Source: Kocuria sp.
Lineage (GTDB): Bacteria > Actinomycetota > Actinomycetes > Actinomycetales > Micrococcaceae
Assembly (NCBI RefSeq): GCF_030538595.1
Contig: NZ_JAUNTS010000007.1
Coordinates: 1-64,000, forward strand
Reading direction: 5' to 3'
Length of the DNA: 64,000 bases
The notes below the pieces were generated by a model, which was given only the letters and a program-made list of their open reading frames with translations, was not told the DNA's origin and did no database searches. This document shows, piece by piece, positions 36,914-44,687 of the stretch. Made by a program: the position numbers and the translations under genes. Within the stretch, counting starts at the first letter, position 1. Every line of letters starts with the position of its first letter.

Positions 36914-37370
36914 CCAACTCGACCTCCACCGGAGAGTTCAGCGGCAACACCGCAACACCGACGGCGGAGCGGGCGTGAATGCCGACCTCTCCCAGGACAT
37001 CCCCCAGGAGGTTGGAGGCACCGTTGAGCACACCGGGCTGTCCGTAGAACTCAGGATCGCTGGAAACGAATCCCACCACCTTGACCACTCGCACCAGCCG
37101 GTCAAGATCCCCGATCACACCTTTGACGGCGGCCAAGGCATTGAGCGCAGCAATTGCTGCCAATTCCTGCGCCCGCTGCGCAGACACCAAGCCTGCGCCT
37201 TCCCCCACCTTGCCGGTCTCCGGTAGCTGCCCCTCAACAAAGGGCAGCTGCCCGGAGGTGTGGACGCAGGAGCCTGTGATCAGCGCCGGGACGTAGACGC
37301 CGGCGGGAGCCGGAACTTCCGGCAGGCTCAAGCCCAGTTCACGGATGCGCTGTTCAACGGCGGAGGCCAT
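36897..37370 (-). CDS. RidA/YjgF-family enamine/imine deaminase
   Basis: A 157-residue member of the YjgF/YER057c/UK114 family, with HTSGQLPFVEGQLPETGKVGEG and the C-terminal VEVELVAEFA typical of the actinobacterial subgroup. Canonical RidA hydrolyses reactive enamines such as 2-aminoacrylate. The usual catalytic Arg (IEI.A.A/R context) is not obvious here, so a related but different reaction is possible. The ATG at 37370 lies 3 bp after the DUF4177 stop and follows that gene in one operon. Confidence 0.85.
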   Translation of the reverse strand: MASAVEQRIRELGLSLPEVPAPAGVYVPALITGSCVHTSGQLPFVEGQLPETGKVGEGAGLVSAQRAQELAAIAALNALAAVKGVIGDLDRLVRVVKVVGFVSSDPEFYGQPGVLNGASNLLGDVLGEVGIHARSAVGVAVLPLNSPVEVELVAEFA

Positions 37371-37372
37371 GC

Positions 37373-37570
37373 TCAGGCCTCCTTGGGACGCTTGAAGTAC
37401 GCAATGGGGTTGGTCTGCACCGGTGCGTTCACGGCAGCATCCGGAACGGAGGCCTGCTGGGTCCCGGGCAGGACTGCCACCAGTTCCCAACCTTCAGAAC
37501 CAAAGTTGTCCAGGATCTGCTTGGTGGCGTGGATCATGATGGGCGCGGTCATGTATTCCCAGGTAGTCAT
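37373..37570 (-). CDS. DUF4177 domain-containing small protein
   Basis: A 65-residue protein: MTTWEYMTAPIMIHATKQILD, then NFGSEGWELVAVLPG. The FGSEGWELV core is the DUF4177 signature. The function is unknown. It is the first gene of the DUF4177-ridA-NUDIX operon and is divergent from the PBP gene. A TAGTGT box lies 6 nt before the ATG, suggesting leaderless transcription. Confidence 0.85.
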   Translation of the reverse strand: MTTWEYMTAPIMIHATKQILDNFGSEGWELVAVLPGTQQASVPDAAVNAPVQTNPIAYFKRPKEA

Positions 37571-37576
37571 GGCTCC

Positions 37577-37582
37577 ACACTA
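37577..37582 (-). promoter_or_regulatory. Putative leaderless -10 box of the DUF4177 operon
   Basis: TAGTGT lies 6 nt before the ATG on the minus strand, in the 103-bp divergent region shared with the PBP gene. Confidence 0.45.
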
Positions 37583-37661
37583 TCGGGTGGTGCTCGGTGG
37601 GATCATCTTGCTGATCAGTGTGGCGCTGGCTACGAATCTCCAGGTTCCCAGATACGGCTTG

Positions 37662-37667
37662 TAAGCT
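37662..37667 (+). promoter_or_regulatory. Putative leaderless -10 box of the PBP gene
   Basis: TAAGCT lies 6 nt before the ATG at 37674. The same hexamer and spacing occur before the genes at 46340 and 58096. There is no Shine-Dalgarno sequence. Confidence 0.45.
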
Positions 37668-37673
37668 GACCCA

Positions 37674-39944
37674 ATGGCTTCATCCTCCAACTCCTCCGCT
37701 GACCTGAACGGCAGCTCAACGCTGGGCAGAGTGGTCGCGTTCATCGCCACCAGCTTGTTGGCTGGTCTTGTGGTGACCGGATTGGTATTCCCCCCGGCAG
37801 CAGCAGTCGGTATGGCCGCCAACGGTTCCATCGGGTGGTTCAAGGACCTCCCCACGGACTTCCAGGACGGCCCGCTGTCCCGGTCCTCCACCGTGTATGC
37901 CCGGGATGGTCAAACAGAGTTGGCCACGTTCTACGCGGAGAAGCGCACTCCCGTCACATTGGATGAAATCTCCCCCAACATGCAGAGCGCCATCCTCTCC
38001 ATTGAGGACCGGGACTTTTATGAACACGGTGGCGTCTCCATGGCGGGCATTGTCCGCGCCATCGGTAACAACGTCCTGAACACCGGTGGCCGTCAGGGTG
38101 CTTCCACCATCACCCAGCAGTACGTGAACAACCTGATCATTGACCAGGACGTTCGCGCTGGACGCGATCCCTCAACCCTGGGTGCCAACAAGGGCTACGC
38201 GGACAAACTGCGTGAGGTGAAGCTGGCGCTGTCCATGGAGGAACAGAAGTCCAAGGATGAAATCCTGGAGGGCTACCTCAACATCGCCATGTTCGGTACC
38301 GGTAATTACGGGGTGGAATCGGCCTCCGAGTATTACTGGGGCATTCACGCCTCTGAGCTCAGCATTGCCCAGGCGGCAACTCTGGCCGGTCTTGTGCAGT
38401 CCCCCGCCTATTACGATCCCTCCGTCAATCCGGAGGTCTCCGTGGAACGGCGCAATGTGGTGCTCTACACCATGTTGGATGAGGACCGGATCACCCAGCA
38501 GGAGTACGACGAAGCCATCAACGAGCCCCTGAACCTGGATCTGCACCCCACCTCCGCCGGTTGCACGGCGGCCACAGATGCACCGTACTTCTGCAATTAC
38601 GTGGAGAATCAGATCCTGGCCTCTGATTCCTTCGGCGCCAACCCGGAGGAGCGTCTGAACACTCTCCAGCGTGGCGGCCTCAACATTGTGACCACCTTGG
38701 ACATTGATGCCCAGCGTGAAGCCAATGATGCTGTGAATGAAACCCAGTCCCGGGACAACAACCCGGACAGCATTGGTAGTTCGATCGTCTCCCTGGAGCC
38801 CGGCAGCGGCAACATTGTGGCCATGGCGCAGAACACGCACTACACCTCTGATGAAGGTCCGTCCAACACGGTGTACAACTTCAACACTGACACCTGGGAC
38901 GGCGGTACGGGCGGTTATCAGGTGGGGTCAACCTTCAAACCCATGACACTGCTCGCCTGGGTTGACGACGGCCGTTCTGTTGGCCAGCAAGTCAACGCCA
39001 GCCGCATGTCTTATCCTGCCGATTACGCATGGCGGGCTTCCTGCGTGGAGGGTGGCGCGGTCTTTGAGCCTGGTAATGACGGCTCAGGGTTCAGTTTCCA
39101 AAACGCTGAACGCGGCTTCAACCAGAACATGGCCGTGGACTACGGCATGTACAACTCCATCAACTCGGCTCTCTACGCCATGGCCGCAGATCTGGACCTG
39201 TGCCGGATCGGTGAGCTGGCGGAAGCCATTGGTATTCACAACGGTCAGACCGGGGAACCCGTGAACACCACCCGGCTTTCCACCCTGCTGGGTGGTTCGG
39301 ATGACAACATCTCCCCCATGACCATGGCCACTGCATACGCCACCTTTGCCAACGACGGCGTGCGGTGTGATCCGCGGGCCTTCATGTCCGTCACTGACTA
39401 CACGGGCCGCGAGTACGACGTTCCCCAGGCCAACTGTGAACGTGCCATCAGCGAAACTGATGCCCGCACCGTGAACTTTGTTCTGGAACAAGTGCTGATC
39501 CGCGGTTCGGGTTATCAGATTCCCATCGGTCTGCCCAACGCTTCTGCGGGTAAGACCGGTACCACGGACAACTCCACGCAGACCTGGATGGTTGGCTACA
39601 CCCAGGGCCTGTCCACCGCTTCCTGGGTGGGTAACTACCTGGCGGGCTCACGCTCCCTGAACGATCTGTCCATCAGCGGAGACACCCCCAAGAACCAGAC
39701 CTCCAACCCGGATGACTTTGTGGATGGCTCCACCTACGCCGGTGGCCAGTGGCAGCGATTCATGAATGCGACGGCGCGGAACTACAACACGGATTCGTTC
39801 CCCGAACCGCCATCCAGCATGACGGAAGGCAACGGCGCCAGCCCCAGGCCCAACAGCGGGTCGAGTTCCAACACGAACAGCAACTCGAACACCGGCAGTA
39901 ATTCGACTACCGGCAACAATTCGAGCACCGGTAACAACAACTGA
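37674..39944 (+). CDS. Class A penicillin-binding protein (transglycosylase/transpeptidase, PonA2-position)
   Basis: A 756-residue bifunctional peptidoglycan synthase. One N-terminal membrane helix is followed by a GT51 domain with catalytic Glu in SIEDRDFYEHGG (E111) and GASTITQQYVNN, then the transpeptidase with STFK (S419), SIN and KTGTT (K627). The C-terminus has no PASTA domain, unlike mycobacterial PonA2, but ends in about 60 residues of Ser/Asn/Thr/Gly low-complexity repeat. The position, next to the Rv3683-like phosphoesterase, corresponds to ponA2. Expression is probably leaderless. Confidence 0.95.
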   Translation: MASSSNSSADLNGSSTLGRVVAFIATSLLAGLVVTGLVFPPAAAVGMAANGSIGWFKDLPTDFQDGPLSRSSTVYARDGQTELATFYAEKRTPVTLDEISPNMQSAILSIEDRDFYEHGGVSMAGIVRAIGNNVLNTGGRQGASTITQQYVNNLIIDQDVRAGRDPSTLGANKGYADKLREVKLALSMEEQKSKDEILEGYLNIAMFGTGNYGVESASEYYWGIHASELSIAQAATLAGLVQSPAYYDPSVNPEVSVERRNVVLYTMLDEDRITQQEYDEAINEPLNLDLHPTSAGCTAATDAPYFCNYVENQILASDSFGANPEERLNTLQRGGLNIVTTLDIDAQREANDAVNETQSRDNNPDSIGSSIVSLEPGSGNIVAMAQNTHYTSDEGPSNTVYNFNTDTWDGGTGGYQVGSTFKPMTLLAWVDDGRSVGQQVNASRMSYPADYAWRASCVEGGAVFEPGNDGSGFSFQNAERGFNQNMAVDYGMYNSINSALYAMAADLDLCRIGELAEAIGIHNGQTGEPVNTTRLSTLLGGSDDNISPMTMATAYATFANDGVRCDPRAFMSVTDYTGREYDVPQANCERAISETDARTVNFVLEQVLIRGSGYQIPIGLPNASAGKTGTTDNSTQTWMVGYTQGLSTASWVGNYLAGSRSLNDLSISGDTPKNQTSNPDDFVDGSTYAGGQWQRFMNATARNYNTDSFPEPPSSMTEGNGASPRPNSGSSSNTNSNSNTGSNSTTGNNSSTGNNN

Positions 39945-39959
39945 TCGGATGACCGTCTG

Positions 39960-40919
39960 ATGTCCGCTGGAGCCAAGCTCGCGTCCGTGGCCGCCACCAC
40001 CCTGGCGGCCACGGCCGTTTCCGGCGCTGCTGTCACCGGCTGGGCGGTGTTCGGGGAACGCAGGCGTTTTCGTGTCCGCACGGAGACCCTTCCGGTTTTG
40101 GCACCTGGTAGTCCCGACTTGCGAGTGCTCCACATCTCCGATCTCCACACGGTGCCCGGCCAGACGGCCAAAAAGAAGTTTGTTCACGGCCTGGCCGAAC
40201 TGGAGCCGGACCTGGTGTTGGACACCGGGGACAATCTCTCCCACATGGATGCCCTGCCGTATCTGTTGGAGATCCTGGAGCCACTTTTTGCTTTCCCGGG
40301 ACTTTATGTTCCGGGCTCCAATTGTTATTTCGCCCCCATGCTCAAGAACCCTGCGCGCTACCTCTGGAAAGGGTCCACCGCCGGGGAAGATCGCATGGAA
40401 GCCCGTATCCTCCCCTGGCAGCGCATGCACCGCGCCTTCGACGACGCCGGCTGGGTGGGTGTGATCAATCGAGCGGACCGCCTGCGGGTTGGCCGGCACG
40501 TGCTGGAGGTTTCCGGTGTGGATGACCCACATCTGGGTTATGACCAGCACCCAGGTTTCTTACCCTCCAGCGAGCCTGGCAGCGGGCTGGGGCAGTTCCA
40601 CCGAGCGGACACCGCTGCGGAGTCCTCCTTGCGGTTGGGTCTGACGCACGCACCCTATCTGCGGACCTTGAACCGGTTTGCCGCAGATGGTGCCGATCTG
40701 ATCGTGGCCGGCCACACCCACGGTGGGCAGGTGTGTTTACCGGGAGGCCGCGCTTTGGTGAGCAACTGCGACCTTGAGCCATCCCGTTGCAAAGGCGTGA
40801 CCGCACAGGGTGGGGTACCCGTGCAGATTTCGGCCGGTCTGGGTGAGTCCCGATTTGCCCCGGTCAGGCTGTTCTGTCCGCCGGAGGCTGTCCTCATGAC
40901 CCTGACGGCAAGGGCCTGA
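39960..40919 (+). CDS. Calcineurin-like metallophosphoesterase (Rv3683-like)
   Basis: A 319-residue protein with a hydrophobic N-terminal segment (signal anchor) and a metallophosphoesterase domain: LHISDLHTV (DxH), LDTGDN, GSNCYFAP at the place of GNHD/E, LTHAP and GHTHGGQV. The metal ligands Asp, His, Asn and the distal His pair are present; the residue after the Asn is Cys instead of the expected acidic residue. It lies 15 bp after the PBP gene and is probably co-transcribed with it, so an envelope or lipid-linked substrate is plausible. Confidence 0.88.
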   Translation: MSAGAKLASVAATTLAATAVSGAAVTGWAVFGERRRFRVRTETLPVLAPGSPDLRVLHISDLHTVPGQTAKKKFVHGLAELEPDLVLDTGDNLSHMDALPYLLEILEPLFAFPGLYVPGSNCYFAPMLKNPARYLWKGSTAGEDRMEARILPWQRMHRAFDDAGWVGVINRADRLRVGRHVLEVSGVDDPHLGYDQHPGFLPSSEPGSGLGQFHRADTAAESSLRLGLTHAPYLRTLNRFAADGADLIVAGHTHGGQVCLPGGRALVSNCDLEPSRCKGVTAQGGVPVQISAGLGESRFAPVRLFCPPEAVLMTLTARA

Positions 40920-41006
40920 ACAGTCCTGCCGCTGATTTCACATCCCGTTGGGCACCCCGTATGATGATCGGGTTGCCCGCGGGTCGGAAGTACCCCGGTG
41001 CCACAT

Positions 41007-41083
41007 CGGGATGTGGCGCAGCTTGGTAGCGCGCCTCGTTCGGGACGAGGAGGTCGCAGGTTCAAATCCTGTCATCCCGACCA
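41007..41083 (+). tRNA. tRNA-Pro (anticodon CGG)
   Basis: A 77-nt cloverleaf. The acceptor stem CGGGATG/CATCCCG is followed by discriminator A and an encoded CCA (41081-41083). The anticodon stem-loop CCTCG-TTCGGGA-CGAGG gives anticodon CGG at 41041-41043. The T-loop is GGTTCAAATCC. A canonical terminator follows. No duplicated 3' end of the tRNA was found downstream as an attachment-site scar. Confidence 0.97.
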
Positions 41084-41100
41084 TTCGGTGAGATCACCAC

Positions 41101-41140
41101 AACGGTGGCCCCGCTCAACACTGAGCGAGGCCACCGTTTT
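41101..41140 (+). terminator. Intrinsic terminator of tRNA-Pro
   Basis: CGGTGGCC/GGCCACCG and CGCTCA/TGAGCG form a two-part stem with an ACAC loop, followed by TTTT. Confidence 0.85.
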
Positions 41141-41549
41141 CACAGCTCCCCCACTCCCCATCTGATTGCAGATATGAGCGCCATACCGTGGGAACTCGGC
41201 GCATTTGGGGGAACTCACCGGTCAACACAAGGGTTATAACGCCAAAATGTGTGTAAATCCCGGGCGTGTTATGGGCGCCAGCGTCCTGCCCAGTCGTGTT
41301 GGAAGCGGTTGCCGTCTTCGGGACTGAACCCGGTGTTGTAGAGCACTGGCCCGATCTGTTCCTCTCGTTGCGTGTGCTGTGGTCGTAGTGGGGTCCAGTG
41401 TTCTTCTCTGACAAGGTCCCAGGGGTCGTGGGGGTGTTCAGTGAGGCTGCGTTCGGGGTGATCTGAGCCGATGGGGCCCGGTGAGACCCGGGGTAGGTGC
41501 GGTAGCGGAAGAACTGATCCCACCGTGCCTTCCCAGCTTCCATAGACAC

Positions 41550-41629
41550 CTAACCCTCGCAAGCCGTGCGCAGTTTGATACCCCATCAGCCCTGACGAGG
41601 TATCAAACTGCGCACGGCTTGCGGGTTAG
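41550..41629. repeat. Long inverted repeat with 25-bp perfect arms
   Basis: Arms 41550-41582 and 41599-41629 are identical in inverse complement except for a 2-nt insertion in the left arm. The inner 25 bp (from CGCAAGCCG to TTGATACC) are perfect. The loop is 16 nt. It has no U-tract and is not associated with an intact gene. Confidence 0.8.
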
Positions 41630-41923
41630 CCACAGGGTATGCACTGGTAGCCGGTGGAACCAGCGCTGGTGGTGCCGTTTTTGACCAGGGGGCGGGTGTA
41701 TACACCACAGGTGGGTCTGTTTCGTGGAAGGGGCACCTGACATGCTCTCAAAGCATGTCAAGGCTGGTGTTGCCCTACTACTGGTTGGGATCCAGGGGCC
41801 TGCCCTACACACTTTTAGGCGTATAACCCCAGCACAAGCTAACTGCTCAGAGCGGGCTCACCGGGCAGAACAGGCGCACCGTCCAGGACATGTGGATGGG
41901 GCCGTGTTCCCGTGGACAAGATG

Positions 41924-41956
41924 GAGCGGCTCCTTCGTGGGCCGAAGGAGCCGCTC
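41924..41956. repeat. Perfect 14-bp hairpin
   Basis: GAGCGGCTCCTTCG (41924-41937) and its exact complement (41943-41956) flank a 5-nt loop. It could be the 3' terminator of a lost gene; no U-tract is present. Confidence 0.6.
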
Positions 41957-42287
41957 AGCGTTCCACCTCAGATGGTCTTGGTTCAGCGCCATTCCACAAG
42001 GGGATCCAAGCCTTGGGCGGCGTCCAAAGAACCGGGTGCCGATGGGGAGAGCATCAGCAGTCCAAAAGACCCTTCCGGAGCTTCACGATCCGGACACCGC
42101 ATCTGCTGTCAGCCCGAGGGGTGGAACGCCCCGGTAGCAAAACACCATGTTCCTCACCGAATCGCTTTGCCCGAATCTGGTCGTCCCGGGCAACGCTCAC
42201 AAGAAGTATCCGAGTCAGTGTCCGCGTGCACCATGGACTTTGGTCCAGGTTTGAACAAAAAGCTCAAGAATCTTGGCTGTACCGGCG

Positions 42288-43292
42288 TCAGGCAAACGGG
42301 CCGGCAGCATCAAAACTCAAACCGGTGAGGCGTTCGTAGCCTTCAATGTAACGGCTGCGGGTTTTCTCCACCACGTCCTGCGGAAGCGGCGGGGTTGGCC
42401 CGTCACCGGACCAGCCGGAGTTCTCAGAGCGCAACCAATCCCGGACAAACTGCTTGTCAAAGGACGGCTGTGCCTGGCCCGGCCGCCATGTCTCGGCCGC
42501 CCAGAACCGGCTGGAATCCGGGGTCAAGACCTCATCTCCCAGCGTGATGGCGCCGCGGTAGGAATCCAGCCCGTATTCCAGTTTGGTGTCCGCCAAGATG
42601 ATGCCGCGTTCCCGGGCGATTTCCTCTGCCCGGGAGTAGATCTGCAAGGAAAGCTCCCGCAGTCGCTCCGACACCGCTCGCCCCATGCCATCCACCATTT
42701 CCTCAAAGGTGATGGGTTCATCGTGCTCCCCCACCTCGGCTTTGCCTGTGGGGGTGAAGATCGGAGACTGCAGCCGTGAGCCGTCCACCAGGCCATCGGG
42801 CAATTCAATCCCGCAGATCTGGCCGGAAGCGCGATAGTCCTTGAGCCCTGAACCGGTGAGGTAACCGCGAACGATCCCCTCAATGGGGAACATCGAGAGG
42901 TTCTTGCAGACCATGGCCCGCCCCGCCACTTCAGCCGGAACGTTGGTGCTCAGCACATGATTGGGAACTTCCGCGAGTTGGTTGAACCACCACAGGGACA
43001 TTTGCGTCAACACAATGCCCTTGTCCGGGATCTCCGTGACCAACACCTGGTCGAATGCAGACAGACGATCCGTGGCCAGCACCAGCACACAGCCGGCGCG
43101 GTATTCGGCGTCGTCGTCCAGGGAGGTCCCCGTGGCCACCATGCGGTCGTCCTCCGGGACGTAGAGTTCCCGGACCTTGCCGGAATACACGTGCGTCCAC
43201 CCGTCCAGCTGAGGGGGTGCCGGGTGCCCGGGGAACACCGGGTGTTCGGGCCTGCCATCGGGCAGGACGGTGGGCATGGGCTCAGCTGTCAT
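42288..43292 (-). CDS. purC: Phosphoribosylaminoimidazole-succinocarboxamide synthase (SAICAR synthetase)
   Basis: A 334-residue enzyme that joins CAIR and aspartate with ATP in purine synthesis. HVYSGKVRELY is the nucleotide-binding strand-loop, ATDRLSAFDQVL the conserved Asp motif, and RGYLTGSGLKDY and ADTKLEYGLD further signatures. It is in the longer eukaryote/actinobacteria-type form of about 300 residues. The AGGAGTGAC ribosome binding site precedes the ATG. It lies 6 bp downstream of purD in one operon. Confidence 0.96.
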   Translation of the reverse strand: MTAEPMPTVLPDGRPEHPVFPGHPAPPQLDGWTHVYSGKVRELYVPEDDRMVATGTSLDDDAEYRAGCVLVLATDRLSAFDQVLVTEIPDKGIVLTQMSLWWFNQLAEVPNHVLSTNVPAEVAGRAMVCKNLSMFPIEGIVRGYLTGSGLKDYRASGQICGIELPDGLVDGSRLQSPIFTPTGKAEVGEHDEPITFEEMVDGMGRAVSERLRELSLQIYSRAEEIARERGIILADTKLEYGLDSYRGAITLGDEVLTPDSSRFWAAETWRPGQAQPSFDKQFVRDWLRSENSGWSGDGPTPPLPQDVVEKTRSRYIEGYERLTGLSFDAAGPFA

Positions 43293-43298
43293 GATGTG

Positions 43299-44594
43299 TC
43301 ACTCCTGGCTTTGGGCCGGAACGGTGATGTCCCCACGGGCCGCTCGTGCAGCAATGTCCGTGCGGTGTTGGGAGCCTTCCAGTCCAATCTCTTGAATCCC
43401 GGCGTAGGCCCGCTCCCGCGCTTGATCCAGGGTGTGCCCCAGGGCCACCACGGACAGCACGCGTCCGCCGTCGGCCACCACCTGGCCCTGCTGGTCAAAG
43501 GCCGTGCCTGCGTGCACCACGGACACCCCCTCCAGGGCCGCGGCGCGCTCCAGCCCCGTGATCACATCGCCCTTGCGGGAGGTCTGGGGATACCCCTGGG
43601 AAGCAACGACGACGTTCACCGACGTCTGCGGCTTCCACCGCAGTGGCAGGTGCTGGCTGCCTGCCAACTGACCGTTGGCCGCGGCCAAAAGCACCTGCCC
43701 CAGGGGGGAATCAAGTCTGGCCAGCACGGACTGCGTTTCCGGGTCCCCAAAGCGCACGTTGAACTCAATCACCCGGATACCGCGCGGGGTAACCGCCAAC
43801 CCGCAGTACAGGACTCCGTTGAACGGGGTACCGCGCAGGGCTAGTTCCTGAACCACTGGACGGGCAACGGTCTCCAGGACTTCCTCCACAAAGTCATCCG
43901 GCAACCACTCCAAGGGGGTGTAGGCCCCCATGCCGCCGGTGTTGGGGCCCTGATCCCCGTCAAAAATCCGCTTGAAATCCTGCGCCGGAGACAGGGCCAC
44001 CACGTCTGCGCCGTCGCTGAGCACAAACAGGGACACCTCCGGGCCGTCCAAGAACTCCTCGATGACCACGTGGCCACCCGCAGCAAAACAGGCCGCCGCG
44101 TGTTCGGCGGCCTCCTGCTGATCCTGCGTCACCACCACACCCTTACCTGCGGCAAGGCCGTCGTCCTTGACCACGTACGGGGCTCCGAACTCCTCCAAGG
44201 CAGCAGTCACCTGCCCGGCTGTGAAGCACGTGTGGGCTGCCGCGGTGGGCACCTGCGCGGCTGCCATGATCTCCTTGGCAAAAGACTTGGAGCCTTCCAG
44301 CACCGCAGCCCGAGCCGACGGGCCGAAGACCGCAAACCCGGCCTCACGTAGCGCATCTGCAACTCCGGCCACCAGCGGAACCTCCGGGCCAATGACCACC
44401 AGATCAGCGCTCAGTGAGCGGGCCAGCTCCACGGTGGCGGCGGCGTCGTTGGTGTCCAGCGGGTGCACCGGGACTTCCGCAGCCATGCCCGCGTTCCCGG
44501 GGGCGGCGTGAACCTCCTGGACTGCGGGATCGCGCAGCAGCGCGCGGACAATGGCGTGTTCACGACCGCCGGGACCGATCACCAGAGTTTTCAC
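43299..44594 (-). CDS. purD: Phosphoribosylamine-glycine ligase (GAR synthetase)
   Basis: A 431-residue ATP-grasp enzyme for step 2 of purine synthesis. [14 protein letters not shown] is the N-terminal motif; ATP-grasp elements are [32 protein letters not shown] and [14 protein letters not shown]. The GTG at 44594 aligns with the start of the family and has a TAGGCT box 7 nt upstream; the longer frame adds 15 residues not found in relatives. It is upstream of purC and divergent from the asparaginase gene. Confidence 0.95.
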   Translation of the reverse strand: MKTLVIGPGGREHAIVRALLRDPAVQEVHAAPGNAGMAAEVPVHPLDTNDAAATVELARSLSADLVVIGPEVPLVAGVADALREAGFAVFGPSARAAVLEGSKSFAKEIMAAAQVPTAAAHTCFTAGQVTAALEEFGAPYVVKDDGLAAGKGVVVTQDQQEAAEHAAACFAAGGHVVIEEFLDGPEVSLFVLSDGADVVALSPAQDFKRIFDGDQGPNTGGMGAYTPLEWLPDDFVEEVLETVARPVVQELALRGTPFNGVLYCGLAVTPRGIRVIEFNVRFGDPETQSVLARLDSPLGQVLLAAANGQLAGSQHLPLRWKPQTSVNVVVASQGYPQTSRKGDVITGLERAAALEGVSVVHAGTAFDQQGQVVADGGRVLSVVALGHTLDQARERAYAGIQEIGLEGSQHRTDIAARAARGDITVPAQSQE

Positions 44595-44601
44595 GATCAA
44601 C

Positions 44602-44681
44602 AGCCTAATTGCACGGACCGGGATTGCGCCGCGCGGCATGCCTGTTGGCGGTCCACGCGCAGGGCAACAGTGCTGGATACT
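44602..44681. promoter_or_regulatory. Divergent leaderless promoters of purD and asparaginase
   Basis: On the minus strand TAGGCT (44602-44607) lies 7 nt before the purD GTG. On the plus strand GATACT (44676-44681) lies 6 nt before the asparaginase ATG. Neither gene has a good ribosome binding site. No PurR-type operator was recognised in the 93-bp gap. Confidence 0.4.
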
Positions 44682-44687
44682 GGAGCC

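Larger units (their letters stand above)
41148..42287. other. Gene-free region downstream of tRNA-Pro
   Basis: About 1.1 kb without a recognisable intact gene. A minus-strand open frame at 41269-41586 encodes about 105 residues ending TGFSPEDGNRFQHDWAGRWRP; it could be the relic of a larger gene but no family was recognised. Plus-strand frames at 41890-42339 look random in composition. Two strong palindromes (41550-41629, 41924-41956) lie inside. The location next to a tRNA is a common place for decayed insertions, but no integrase, transposase or direct repeat is visible. Confidence 0.5.

Noticed and set aside
41007-42287. A genomic island integrated at tRNA-Pro
   Set aside because: No integrase and no direct repeat of the tRNA 3' end were found; only the gene-free interval and palindromes remain.
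41890-42339. A 149-codon plus-strand frame before purC
   Set aside because: Composition looks random, it runs into the purC 3' end and no family was recognised.
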